A DNA stretch of 64,000 nucleotides from JASJAR01 sp039198225. Lineage in GTDB: Bacteria; Pseudomonadota; Alphaproteobacteria; Rhodobacterales; Rhodobacteraceae. The stretch's first letter is position 1. Every line of letters starts with the position of its first letter. Under the pieces are notes generated by a model, which worked only from the letters and a program-made list of their open reading frames with translations, had not been told where the DNA came from and did no database searches. Of this stretch, positions 1 through 8,478 are shown piece by piece. The stretch lies in the NCBI GenBank assembly GCA_039198225.1, contig JBCCTQ010000003.1:1-64000 (forward strand), read 5' to 3'. The position numbers and the translations under genes are program-made.

Positions 1-94
1 AAAAGAAAAAGAAAACGGCGTAGCGCCGGACCCGTCTCTGTCACGGGAACCACGCGCGGAAACTGTGCCTCATCCAACATTTTACAGGAGGCCG

Positions 95-168
95 TGGAGC
101 GGGCAGCGGGAATCGAACCCGCACCAAGAGCTTGGAAGGCTCGTGTGATACCATTTCACCATGCCCGC
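95..168 (-). tRNA. tRNA-Gly (anticodon TCC)
   Basis: Read on the reverse strand, the segment starts GCGGGCATGG and ends CTGCCCGCT followed by an encoded CCA (plus-strand TGG at 95-97). The two acceptor ends pair. The T-arm contains GGTTCGATTCC. The anticodon stem-loop reads GAGC-CTTCCAA-GCTC, giving anticodon TCC. The discriminator base is U, as is usual for glycine tRNAs. The tRNA decodes GGA/GGG glycine codons. It is transcribed opposite to hmuS, and no partner tRNA is visible nearby. Confidence 0.93.
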
Positions 169-351
169 GAGGCAGGTTTTGCCTATTTTACGCCGCCCCG
201 CCGGTCAAGCGGCGAACCGCAACCCGCCCATTGGCCTCGCAGCCCGCTTCCCTTCCTTGCCTATGGCGCGCGTTCGGATACCTATAGGAGGGGACAGCCA
301 GCAAACCCCGCGCGCAACCCCGCCATCGTCCCTCTTAGGCCGGTCTCGCCT

Positions 352-1308
352 ATGTCCTTGCCCGATCCTGCGGCCCTTCGCGCCGCCCTCGACAATCCAA
401 CCGGTGCCCGCCCGCGGGATCTAGCCGCGGAACTGGGCGTGTCCGAGGCCCATCTGGTGGCCGCCAATGTGGGCCGTACCGTCACACGGATTGCTGCTGC
501 GCCGGACATACTGCTCCCCAAACTGGCTCCGCTCCGCGATCTTATGGGCCTTACTCGAAACGACTGCGCGGTCCATGAACGGACCTCGCCCTACGAGACC
601 TTTGAACATAATCGCCTGACCGGTCCGGAAATCGAGCTTCGCATTGCGCCCGAACACTGGGTCCACGGTTTCGCGATCAAGCGGGCCGAAGGCGCCAAGG
701 GCCCGGAGAGGAGCTTTCAGGTGTTCGACGCCGAAGGCCAGGCGGTCCATAAGATCTACCCGCGCTCCCGCACCGATCTCGCCGATTGGGACCGGGTCGC
801 TGCCGAACTTGCTACCAAAGATGGGTCGGACGTGTTCGATGCCCGCGCCCTGCCCAAACCCCAGCCCGCCACCGCCGCCCGCCTCGCCGATCTGGTCGCC
901 GCCCAGCGCCTGGACCGCGTCGCTGCCCTCCGCGCGGCAGGACAGGATGAGGCGCGCGCCCTCGCGCCCGAGGCATTGAACTCCGCCCTCGAAGCCCTTG
1001 GCGGATCAAAGATTTCCATCGAGCTCACCGTCGCCAATCGCGGCGTGTCCCAAATCCACCGGGGGCCCGTCGAGCGGATCCAACCCATGGGTCCCTGGCA
1101 AAACGTCCTCGATCCCCGGTTCAACCTCCATCTCCGCGCTGACCTGGTCGCCGCGCTCTGGAGCGTCCCTCTCGCCGCCGGCCATCTCGCCCTAGACGCT
1201 TTCGAGAGCGCCGGCCAACCGATCCTCACCTTGAGCAGCCACGGCGCCGATCCGAGCGCCTTCGCCGAGCTTGTCTCTGCCCTGCCCCTATTGGAGCCCG
1301 TTCCATGA
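352..1308 (+). CDS. hmuS: HmuS/HemS-type hemin-degrading factor
   Basis: Cytoplasmic heme-handling protein of the HemS/ChuS/HmuS family, 318 aa, which receives heme from the HmuTUV importer and degrades or traffics it. Family hallmarks are the opening DLAAELGVSEAHLVAANVG segment and repeated HemS-type modules in each half. It is slightly shorter than the usual 340-350 aa. I chose the ATG at 352 because the frame is open upstream but runs antisense through a tRNA gene and lacks family similarity there. The ribosome-binding site is weak. The stop overlaps the hmuT start (ATGA), so it heads a coupled operon hmuS-T-U-V. No TonB receptor or clear iron-box is visible in the 180 bp upstream. Confidence 0.88.
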   Translation: MSLPDPAALRAALDNPTGARPRDLAAELGVSEAHLVAANVGRTVTRIAAAPDILLPKLAPLRDLMGLTRNDCAVHERTSPYETFEHNRLTGPEIELRIAPEHWVHGFAIKRAEGAKGPERSFQVFDAEGQAVHKIYPRSRTDLADWDRVAAELATKDGSDVFDARALPKPQPATAARLADLVAAQRLDRVAALRAAGQDEARALAPEALNSALEALGGSKISIELTVANRGVSQIHRGPVERIQPMGPWQNVLDPRFNLHLRADLVAALWSVPLAAGHLALDAFESAGQPILTLSSHGADPSAFAELVSALPLLEPVP

Positions 1309-2135
1309 TCCGCACGCTCGCCGTTTTCATTGCACTTCTGACCGCTCCGGCCTTCGCCGAAGACAAGGTCCTCTCCATAGGAGGGTCGGTCACCGAGATC
1401 GTTTACGCCTTGGGCGAAGGCGACCGTGTCATCGCTCGGGACACCACATCGAGCTTCCCGCCGGAAGCAAATGATCTGCCCAATGTGGGCTATATGCGCG
1501 CCCTCTCGCCCGAAGGCGTGTTGTCGGTCGGTGCCGATATCGTCATCGCCGAAGAAGGCTCGGGCCCGCCCGAAGCGATCGCCGTCCTCGAACAGGCCAG
1601 CATTGATTTCGTGACGATCCCCGACGGGTTCGACGCCCCGGCGGTGATTGCGAAAATCGAAGCCGTTGCCGAGGCGCTCGGTGTCCCGGAGAAAGGCCGC
1701 GAACTTGCTTCTGAAGTCGAAGCCGATCTGGCCGCAGCCATGGCAAGTGCGGACAACGGCGAGAAAAAGCGCGTCCTCTTCGTCCTGTCTATGGCCGGGG
1801 GCCGGATCCTCGCCTCGGGTACGGACACCGCCGCCGATGGGATCATTACGATGGCGGGCGCGGAGAACGCGGTCACCGAATTCGACGGGTATAAGCCCCT
1901 TACCGATGAGGCCGCCCTCGCCGCGCGGCCGGACGTCATCCTAATGATGGACCGGGGCGGCAATCACGGCGCCGACAACGCCGATCTCTTCGCCCATCCA
2001 GGCCTTGCCGCCACACCGGCGGCGGAAAACCAGTCGGTCGTGCGCTTTAACGGTCTTTTGCTTCTTGGCTTCGGCCCGAGAACACCCGAAGCGGTCGAAG
2101 CCCTGTCGAGCGCATTAAACGGCACACCAAGCTAG
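1305..2135 (+). CDS. hmuT: Heme ABC transporter periplasmic binding protein HmuT
   Basis: Periplasmic heme-binding protein of the BtuF/FhuD-like fold, 276 aa. Residues 1-18 form a Sec signal peptide ending AFA, and the mature protein begins EDKVLSIGGSVTEIVYALG, the usual opening of this family. The protein hands heme to the HmuUV permease-ATPase. The start ATG overlaps the hmuS stop by four bases, and the hmuU GTG follows directly after its stop. The assignment rests on fold signature and operon position. A cobalamin or siderophore ligand is less likely next to a HemS homologue. Confidence 0.88.
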   Translation: MIRTLAVFIALLTAPAFAEDKVLSIGGSVTEIVYALGEGDRVIARDTTSSFPPEANDLPNVGYMRALSPEGVLSVGADIVIAEEGSGPPEAIAVLEQASIDFVTIPDGFDAPAVIAKIEAVAEALGVPEKGRELASEVEADLAAAMASADNGEKKRVLFVLSMAGGRILASGTDTAADGIITMAGAENAVTEFDGYKPLTDEAALAARPDVILMMDRGGNHGADNADLFAHPGLAATPAAENQSVVRFNGLLLLGFGPRTPEAVEALSSALNGTPS

Positions 2136-3215
2136 GTGGCCCTTCTAGCCGAGACGGAAGGCCCGGGCGGGAGAAGCGCGGGCGACCGGCGCGCTAGGGC
2201 CGCACGAACCTCCGTTTTGCTCCTGATCATTCTCGTCGTGATCGGCACGCTCAGCCTGAACGTGGGGGCCGCCAGCGCGTCGCTTTGGGACACCCTGGCC
2301 GCCCTCCTCCGCGGCGAAGAGATCGACCCGACCGCAAAAGTCATCCTTTTCGACATTCGGATCCCACGCCTCATGATGGGGGTCTTGGTGGGCGCCGCCC
2401 TCGCCGTGTCGGGTGCGGTCATGCAAGGGCTCTTCCGCAATCCCCTGGCCGATCCGGGACTTGTGGGCGTGGGCTCCGGCGCCGGGCTCGGCGCGATCGC
2501 CGCCATCGTCCTTGGGGCGTCCTTGCCGTCCGGGATCGCATTGGCGATCGGGAATTATCTCGTCCCCATTGCGGCTTTCCTCGGCGGTTGGATCACCACA
2601 CTCGTGCTTTACCGGGTCTCAACTCGGAACGGGAAAACGTCCGTTGCCGTCATGCTCCTGGCTGGCATAGCACTCGGGGCCCTGGCCGGAGCGCTTTCGG
2701 GTATCCTCGTCTACCGGGCCGATGATGCTCAGCTTCGGGATCTGACCTTTTGGGGGCTCGGATCCTTGGGCGGCGCGACCTGGGCCAAGGCCTTTGCCGC
2801 CGCGCCGTTGATTATCCTATCCTTGGCCGTCGCCCCGTTCCTGGCGCGCGCGCTCAACGGCCTCGCCTTGGGGGAAGCCGCCGCGGCTCACCTGGGCATC
2901 CCGGTCCAGCGCATGAAATCCGTCGCGATCCTCACCGTTGCAAGCGCCACCGGCGCGGCCGTCGCAGTGTCGGGGGGGATCGGCTTTGTGGGCATTGTCG
3001 TCCCCCATCTTCTTCGGATCGCCGTGGGACCTGACCACCGCTACCTCCTCCTCAATTCAGCCCTTCTTGGGGCGGCGCTCTTGGTCGGAGCCGATATGAT
3101 CAGCCGCTCCGTCATCGCTCCAGCCGAACTCCCGATCGGCATTGTCACCGCCACCCTCGGCGGCCCGTTCTTTCTTTGGATCCTCCTCCGCAACCGCGGG
3201 CTCCTCGATCTCTGA
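2136..3215 (+). CDS. hmuU: Heme ABC transporter permease HmuU
   Basis: Inner-membrane permease of the FecCD/BtuC family, 359 aa, with about ten hydrophobic segments. Recognisable family stretches are RIPRLMMGVLVGAALAVSGA followed by a MQGLFRNPLADP motif, and the cytoplasmic coupling region GGIGFVGIVVPHLLR. The start is a GTG immediately after the hmuT stop, and the end overlaps the hmuV ATG by one base (TGATG). It forms the transmembrane channel for periplasmic heme. The N-terminal 25 residues before the first helix are longer than in most relatives. Confidence 0.87.
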   Translation: MALLAETEGPGGRSAGDRRARAARTSVLLLIILVVIGTLSLNVGAASASLWDTLAALLRGEEIDPTAKVILFDIRIPRLMMGVLVGAALAVSGAVMQGLFRNPLADPGLVGVGSGAGLGAIAAIVLGASLPSGIALAIGNYLVPIAAFLGGWITTLVLYRVSTRNGKTSVAVMLLAGIALGALAGALSGILVYRADDAQLRDLTFWGLGSLGGATWAKAFAAAPLIILSLAVAPFLARALNGLALGEAAAAHLGIPVQRMKSVAILTVASATGAAVAVSGGIGFVGIVVPHLLRIAVGPDHRYLLLNSALLGAALLVGADMISRSVIAPAELPIGIVTATLGGPFFLWILLRNRGLLDL

Positions 3216-3997
3216 TGCTCGAAGCCTCCGCAATCTCCGTGCGCCTCGGCAAGCGCGACGTCCTCCACGGGATCGACTTTCAAGCCCATGCCGGAGCCGT
3301 CACCGCGATCGTCGGGCCCAACGGGTCGGGGAAGACCACGCTTCTGCGTGCGCTCACAGGTGAGATCTCCTATGGCGGGGAGGTGTCTATGGACGGTGAT
3401 GATATCGCCAGCCTCAAACCTTGGGCCCTCGCGGCGCGCCGGGCGGTCCTTCCCCAAGCCACCCGCCTCGCCTTTCCGTTCACAGTGTTCGAAGTGGTTC
3501 GGCTCGGCCTTTCAGCTGGCCTCGATGCGGGCCGCGAGCATCTGGTCCAAGCCGCCCTCGACCGGGTCGGGCTCGGGGGCTTTGAAGGCCGGTTCTACCA
3601 GGAGCTGTAGGGGGGCGAACAGCAGCGGAGCCAGTTGGCCCGCGTGCTCGTTCAAGTCTGGGATCCGGTCGTCAAGGGCCGCGCTTCATGGCTCTTTTTA
3701 GACGAGCCGGTTGCCAGCCTCGATATCGGCCACCAGCTCGATGTGATGGGGCTCGCCCGCGACTATGCGCGCGCCGGCGGCGGCGTGGTCGCGGTGATGC
3801 ATGATCTTAACCTTACCGCCATGTTCGCCGACCGGGTCGCGTTGATGCAGGACGGGTCCATGCTCCGCCAAGGCCGGCCGACCGAGGTCCTTGAAGACGG
3901 GCTCCTCTCGGCCGCCTATGGCTGCGATCTCCGGGTCAACCGGGTCCCGGACGGCCCGGTTCCCTACATCCTCCCTCAATCGGCCCACCTCCCCTAA
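3215..3997 (+). pseudogene. hmuV: hmuV, heme ABC transporter ATPase, broken by in-frame amber codon
   Basis: The reading frame would encode a complete 260-aa HmuV ATPase except for TAG at 3608-3610. The first part carries Walker A (GPNGSGKTT). The part after the stop continues in the same frame with GGEQQRSQLARVL, Walker B WLFLDEPVASLD and the H-loop VMHDLNL. The stop replaces the serine of the LSGGEQ signature, consistent with a single TCG to TAG change. The split leaves neither half with a complete nucleotide-binding site. Either heme import is impaired, the codon is suppressed, or this is a base-call error. No frameshift or deletion accompanies it. Confidence 0.85.
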
Positions 3998-4007
3998 CAG
4001 GCAAATC

Positions 4008-4067
4008 CCCTTCATCCTGGGAAAAATACTCCGGGGGAGGCGCAGAGCGCCGGGGGCGGAGCCCCCA
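4008..4067 (+). repeat. Dispersed Rhodobacterales-type intergenic repeat, copy A
   Basis: A core CTTCATCCTGG, an A-rich spacer and ATACTCCGGGGG is followed by two small hairpins (GGCGC/GCGCC and GGGGGC-GGA-GCCCCC). The same core recurs at 44577, at 21720-21742 (opposite strand) and at 33001. It lies just after hmuV and could act as a terminator-like structure, though no T-run follows the last hairpin. Confidence 0.8.
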
Positions 4068-4323
4068 CCCAGTTTCGTCGTGCGGAGCCCCAAATGAATG
4101 GATTGGCGCGCAGCGCCTCCACTGCTTCAATTGGCGCCTCGCCATGTGTCAATTCAGATGGACATCCGCCCCCCTTTCCGCCCATAATCTTGCCCAGCGC
4201 GACCGTGCCCAGCCCTCGCATTCTGTCAGCCAGAGCCCGGTTCTTTTCGAAACCTGAGCCGATCCGGCGAGGCCCCATGACCGCAAAACCGCTGCCCTCC
4301 CCCGGGTTCGAGAGACTTTTACC
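4068..4323. other. Intergenic segment without a recognised gene
   Basis: Between repeat copy A and the next gene I find no open frame with recognisable family content on either strand, no tRNA and no strong terminator. A long reverse-strand open frame crosses the segment but is antisense to the next gene and ends in the repeat. Confidence 0.5.
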
Positions 4324-4851
4324 GTGAAGCGCATTGACGCCAGATGCTGCGGCCGAGGTCCATCGAACAAAGAGAGCTCCATCGACGGGGCGGGTTATGA
4401 CGGGATCGAGACAGCGATCCTCGAAGTGGCCCGCTTCTATTGGCAGACCTTCGCCATGCCCGAGACCCAGTCCTGGTTGATGGCCCATCACCGGTCTGAG
4501 GTCCGGTTTGGCCAAGAGATGGGCGGCCTCCTCGGTCTCGACATTTTGAGCGCAGTTCAAGCCATGCGCATGGCCCGGACGTCCTGCTTTAAGTTCAACA
4601 ATCCCGGCTGCCCCCATTGCGCGGAGATCGTCAGCGAACACGAGCGCCAATTCATGAACGTGCTCCAGTCGATCCGAGCCAAACGGATGGGGGCAACGAT
4701 CACCCACGCAATGCTCCTCTGCGAAGGCAACGACGCGTCGGCCTTTATCCAGCGGATGGCTGAAGTGGCTGAGCGGGCGTTCCGGGATCCGGGCATCGGC
4801 ATGGCCCTGCGCGCCCATCCGCAAATCGCCATCGGGCCCGATATGGCATAG
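4324..4851 (+). CDS. Conserved-looking hypothetical protein with CPxC motif
   Basis: A 175-aa soluble protein that I do not recognise. It starts at GTG 4324. A shorter form beginning at the ATG of MPETQSW (residue 45) is possible, since the first 25 residues look low-quality. It has a compact Cys cluster (C88, C96, C99 in SCFKFNNPGCPHCAE), an acidic helix-forming segment and no signal peptide or membrane span. The Cys spacing would suit metal binding or redox chemistry, but CxxC is not followed by His, so it is not a c-type heme site. It is isolated between the heme operon and pseudoazurin. Protein-like composition favours this strand over the antisense frame. Confidence 0.55.
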   Translation: MKRIDARCCGRGPSNKESSIDGAGYDGIETAILEVARFYWQTFAMPETQSWLMAHHRSEVRFGQEMGGLLGLDILSAVQAMRMARTSCFKFNNPGCPHCAEIVSEHERQFMNVLQSIRAKRMGATITHAMLLCEGNDASAFIQRMAEVAERAFRDPGIGMALRAHPQIAIGPDMA

Positions 4852-5121
4852 CAGCCGGCCCGAAGCTAAATTCGGAACGCGAAAACAGGCGCTTACGCGC
4901 GCCTCCCGGTGGCTGAACATAGGTTCGGGCGCCGGACTTTGCGTATTCAGCACCGCGACCCCCAATTCCTTGAAATATCAGTAAAAAACCGGTGAGCTAG
5001 CGCATTTTGACGCATTCTGTTGGACTTTGCGCCTCTAGCGGTCTAGGTGACCGGTGCCCCGTTGTGTACCGGCTTTAGGAAGCGCGGCGGGGCAGAGAGA
5101 ACAACAATCGTAAGGTGCCAA

Positions 5122-5616
5122 ATGTCGATTAAACTTAACCGCCGGAGCTTCGTTGGCGCAGCGATCACGGCCGGCCTGATCACACCGTCCGTTGCCTTGG
5201 CGATGGGCACGCGTCACGAAATCCAAATGCTGAATGCACACCCCGACGACAAGAAACTCCGTCAGGTGTATCTGCCACGCATTCAAGTCGTCAAACCGGG
5301 CGACACGGTGGCGTTCCTGTCGGTCGATAAAGGCCATAACTCAGCGGCCGTAAAGGACATGTTCCCGGAAGCCGCCGAAGGCTGGAACGGAAAGATCAAC
5401 GAAGACATCGAAGTGACCCTCGATGTGCCGGGCTTCTACGGCTACCAGTGCACGCCCCACGCCTCCACCGGCATGGTGGGCCTGATCGTCGTCGAAGGCG
5501 AAGGCATGATGGACAATCTCGAAGCTGCCCAAGGCGTACGCCAGCGCGGCAAGGCCAAGGCGGTTTGGGAAGATATCTGGGCCGAGGTGGACGGCATGGA
5601 ATTCGCCATGAGCTAA
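5122..5616 (+). CDS. Pseudoazurin (type 1 blue copper protein), Tat-exported
   Basis: Periplasmic electron carrier, 164 aa, that typically donates electrons to nitrite or nitrous-oxide reductase. The N-terminus has a twin-arginine motif NRRSFVGA followed by a hydrophobic stretch ending VALAMG. The type 1 copper ligands are all present: His72 (KGHNSA), then Cys110, His113 and Met118 in YQCTPHASTGM. The start ATG gives the complete signal; upstream in-frame codons do not extend the family match. It is monocistronic, followed by a strong terminator. No denitrification genes lie nearby, and I see no well-spaced FNR/Nnr box in the 270 bp upstream. Confidence 0.93.
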   Translation: MSIKLNRRSFVGAAITAGLITPSVALAMGTRHEIQMLNAHPDDKKLRQVYLPRIQVVKPGDTVAFLSVDKGHNSAAVKDMFPEAAEGWNGKINEDIEVTLDVPGFYGYQCTPHASTGMVGLIVVEGEGMMDNLEAAQGVRQRGKAKAVWEDIWAEVDGMEFAMS

Positions 5617-5647
5617 ACCGCGCTTCGCGACGGTTTGAAATCTCCGC

Positions 5648-5680
5648 AAAGCCCCCGCCCCGGGGGCTTTGTTCGTTTTG
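5648..5680 (+). terminator. Rho-independent terminator of the pseudoazurin gene
   Basis: A 10-bp perfect stem (AAAGCCCCCG / CGGGGGCTTT) with a three-base loop CCC, followed by GTTCGTTTTG, 30 bases after the stop codon. Confidence 0.85.
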
Positions 5681-5863
5681 GGACCCGCGTCGTTTTGTTT
5701 GCGCCGCCCCCAAAGGTGGCGCGGCGGAAAGCGCGCAGCACTTCCGTCTTCTTTCCGGACCGGACGGAGATGCACAAAGTTGACAAATCTTTCATCCTTC
5801 GCCATCTCCCCCCTACCCGCAACCGGGCGTTCCGTGGGCGCCGAACCGACGAGGAGATGAGCA

Positions 5864-7849
5864 ATGGCTCAAATTTCCCTGACCTTTCCCGACGGCGATG
5901 CGAAGTCTTACGAGGCGGGTATAACGCCTGCCGAAGTGGCCGCTTCCATCGCCCCGTCGCTGGCCAAGAAAGCGATTAGTGCCGCGGTCGATGGCCATCA
6001 CTGGGACCTCCAATGGCCGATCGACGCCGATGCCGCGATTTCGATCCACACCCTGGCCGATGAGAGCCCCGCCCTCGAACTCATCCGCCACGACCTGGCC
6101 CATATCATGGCCCGCGCCGTCCAAGAGATCTGGCCGGACGTCCAGGTCACGATCGGCCCTGTGATTGAAAACGGCTGGTATTATGACTTCGACCGCCAAG
6201 AGCCCTTCACCCCGGAAGATCTCGGCGCCGTCGAAAAGCGCATGAAAGCAATCATCGCCGCCCGCGACCTGGTCAAAACCGAGGTCTGGGACCGCGCCCG
6301 CGCCACCCAGCATTACAAGGACAAGGGCGAGCCTTACAAAGTCGAACTCATCAAAGCGATCCCCGGCAACGAGCCGATCCGGATGTACTGGCATGGCGAC
6401 TGGCAGGATCTCTGCCGCGGCCCCCATTTCCAGCATACCGGTCAAGTGCCGGCGGATGCGTTCAAGCTAATGAGTGTCGCCGGCGCCTATTGGCGGGGCG
6501 ATTCAAACCGGCCCATGCTCCAACGGATCTACGGCGTCGCGTTCAAGAACCGGAACGACCTCAAAGCCCATCTGACCATGCTCGAAGAGGCCGCCAAACG
6601 CGACCACCGAAAACTCGGGCGCGAAATGGATCTCTTCCACATGCAGGAAGAGGCGCCGGGCCAGGTCTTTTGGCATCCCAATGGCTGGACCGTTTACACC
6701 CAGCTCCAAGACTATATGCGCCGGAAGCAGAAGGCGGGGGACTATGTCGAGGTGAACACCCCCCAGGTCGTCAACCGAAAGCTCTGGGAGAAGTCGGGTC
6801 ATTGGGAGAAATACCAGGAGAACATGTTCATCGTCGAAGTCGACGAAGATCATGCCCGCGAAAAGGCGATCAATGCGCTGAAACCGATGAATTGCCCCTG
6901 CCATGTGGAGATCTTCCGCCAGGGGATCAAAAGCTACCGCGACCTGCCCTTGCGGATGGCGGAGTTCGGGTCTTGCGCGCGTTATGAGCCCTCCGGCGCC
7001 CTCCACGGGATCATGCGGGTCCGCGGATTTGCCCAGGATGACGGCCATATCTTCGCCGAGGAATTCCAGATCGAAAGCGAATGCGCGATCTTCATAAGAT
7101 TCCTTGCCGAGATTTATCGCGACCTCGGCTTTGAGAGCTTCAAGGTAAAGTTCTCAGACCGGCCGGAAACCCGGGCCGGGTCGGACGAGGTTTGGGACAA
7201 GGCCGAACAGGCGCTCCTTTGGGCCACGCGGGCAGCCGGGATCGAACCCGAAATGAACCCCGGCGAAGGGGCGTTTTATGGCCCGAAGCTCGAATTTGTC
7301 CTCACCGACGCGATCGGGCGCGATTGGCAATGCGGCACCTTCCAGGTCGATTTCGTCCTGCCCGAACGGCTGGACGCGAGCTATATTGGTTCGGACGGTG
7401 AAAAGCACCGCCCGGTCATGCTCCACCGGGCCTGTCTCGGCTCCTTCGAGCGGTTCATCGGGATCCTGATCGAAGAGCATGCCGGGAAACTCCCCTTCTG
7501 GCTCGCGCCCCGCCAGGTTGTGGTGGCCCCGATCACGTCGGATGCCGATGGCTACGCGGTGGAAGTGGTTAACGAACTTCGGGCGGCGGGTGTGCGGGCC
7601 GAGGCCGATCTTCGGAACGAAAAGATCAATTACAAGGTCCGCGAGCACTCGGTCGGGAAAGTGCCGGTGATCCTCGCCGTGGGCGGGCGCGAGATTGAAG
7701 AGCGAACCGTAAGCCTCCGGCGCTTGGGCGAAAAGGCGACCCGGACGGTAGGCCTCGACGAGGTTGTCGGTGAACTGCGCCATGAGGCCCAGCCGCCGGA
7801 TCTCAGAAATTCCGAAGCAAGCGATGCCCCAAAGGCCGCTGCGGAGTAG
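5864..7849 (+). CDS. thrS: Threonyl-tRNA synthetase
   Basis: Class II aminoacyl-tRNA synthetase that charges tRNA-Thr, 661 aa, close to the usual length. Domain order: N-terminal TGS domain (MAQISLTFPDG), editing domain with DLAHIMARAV and DLCRGPH, catalytic core with MNCPCHVEIF (zinc ligand Cys) and GSCARYEPSGALHG, and a C-terminal anticodon-binding domain containing KINYKVREHSVGKVP. A good ribosome-binding site GAGGAGATG precedes the start. The C-terminal tail has about 20 extra residues rich in Glu and Ala. It stands alone and ends convergently with the GNAT gene. Confidence 0.97.
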   Translation: MAQISLTFPDGDAKSYEAGITPAEVAASIAPSLAKKAISAAVDGHHWDLQWPIDADAAISIHTLADESPALELIRHDLAHIMARAVQEIWPDVQVTIGPVIENGWYYDFDRQEPFTPEDLGAVEKRMKAIIAARDLVKTEVWDRARATQHYKDKGEPYKVELIKAIPGNEPIRMYWHGDWQDLCRGPHFQHTGQVPADAFKLMSVAGAYWRGDSNRPMLQRIYGVAFKNRNDLKAHLTMLEEAAKRDHRKLGREMDLFHMQEEAPGQVFWHPNGWTVYTQLQDYMRRKQKAGDYVEVNTPQVVNRKLWEKSGHWEKYQENMFIVEVDEDHAREKAINALKPMNCPCHVEIFRQGIKSYRDLPLRMAEFGSCARYEPSGALHGIMRVRGFAQDDGHIFAEEFQIESECAIFIRFLAEIYRDLGFESFKVKFSDRPETRAGSDEVWDKAEQALLWATRAAGIEPEMNPGEGAFYGPKLEFVLTDAIGRDWQCGTFQVDFVLPERLDASYIGSDGEKHRPVMLHRACLGSFERFIGILIEEHAGKLPFWLAPRQVVVAPITSDADGYAVEVVNELRAAGVRAEADLRNEKINYKVREHSVGKVPVILAVGGREIEERTVSLRRLGEKATRTVGLDEVVGELRHEAQPPDLRNSEASDAPKAAAE

Positions 7850-7904
7850 ACCGCGGTCTTAAAGACGCGGCTCCCGGGTTCTGATCTGGGAAAACGTGGC
7901 GGAG

Positions 7905-7925
7905 GTCCCGGGTCAAGCCCGGGAC
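7905..7925. terminator. Hairpin between convergent thrS and GNAT gene
   Basis: GTCCCGGG and CCCGGGAC form an 8-bp stem with loop TCAAG. The GNAT stop codon (reverse strand, 7913-7915) lies at the edge of the loop. No T-run follows, so it is a bidirectional hairpin rather than a classic terminator. This GTCCCGGGTCAAGCCCGGGAC type of palindrome is common in alphaproteobacterial intergenic DNA. Confidence 0.45.
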
Positions 7926-8404
7926 AGGGCGGGCTCCACGGCGCCTCTGACACCGTCCCAGGCCCCTCGCACCAAGGCGCGGCCCAACACCCGTTCCGGA
8001 TTGGTCGGGGGCGGCATCTCAACCTCGGAAAGCTTCAAGAAACCGAACCGCCCGTAATAAGGCGCATCCCCCACCAAAAGGACTCGGGCCCAGCCCGCTT
8101 TGGTCGCCGCAGCGAGGCTTTCTTCTATCAAAAGCGCACCCCAGCCTTCGCCCTGGTGGATCGGATGGACCGCAATCGGGCCTAACAGCAGGGTCTCCGC
8201 ACCGCCGACCAGAACGGGCCAAAACCGTACCGCCCCTACAACGCTGCCGTAATCATCTTTGAGAATACGCGCCAAACCCGCGACCGGCTCCCCTTGGTCG
8301 CGGAGCCGGTAGGACGACAGGGCATGCCGCCCCGGCCCGAACACGGTGTCAAACAGCACCTCCACCGGCCATGAATCTTCGGGCCGTTCCCGATCGAGCC
8401 GCAC
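7913..8404 (-). CDS. GNAT-family N-acetyltransferase
   Basis: A 163-aa acyl-CoA-dependent N-acetyltransferase, substrate unknown. The GNAT acetyl-CoA-binding motif is seen as LGPIAVHPIHQGEGWGALLI, where the Q-x-x-G-x-G core is QGEGWG. It is followed by the alpha/beta segment RVLLVGDAPYYGRFGF, typical of the YhbS-like subgroup. It converges on thrS and is divergent from the downstream flavin-reductase-fold gene, with 74 bases between their starts. The tail after residue 135 is variable. Confidence 0.85.
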   Translation of the reverse strand: MRLDRERPEDSWPVEVLFDTVFGPGRHALSSYRLRDQGEPVAGLARILKDDYGSVVGAVRFWPVLVGGAETLLLGPIAVHPIHQGEGWGALLIEESLAAATKAGWARVLLVGDAPYYGRFGFLKLSEVEMPPPTNPERVLGRALVRGAWDGVRGAVEPALSRA

Positions 8405-8478
8405 TGTCTTCCCCGCTTTCGACTGGCACGCGGCCTACCATGGGGCTAGGAGGCGGGCAAATCCGAGAGAGGCCAAAG

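Noticed and set aside
94..351. N-terminal extension of hmuS by 86 codons
   Set aside because: It runs antisense through the tRNA-Gly gene and has no HmuS family similarity; the ATG at 352 gives the expected N-terminus.
4012..4965. 317-codon reverse-strand open frame
   Set aside because: It is antisense to the 4324-4851 gene, His/Arg/Gly-biased, and ends inside a repeat; its composition looks like a shadow frame.
4960..5121. FNR/Nnr box upstream of pseudoazurin
   Set aside because: TTGAAATATCAG looks similar, but the half-site spacing is four instead of six bases.
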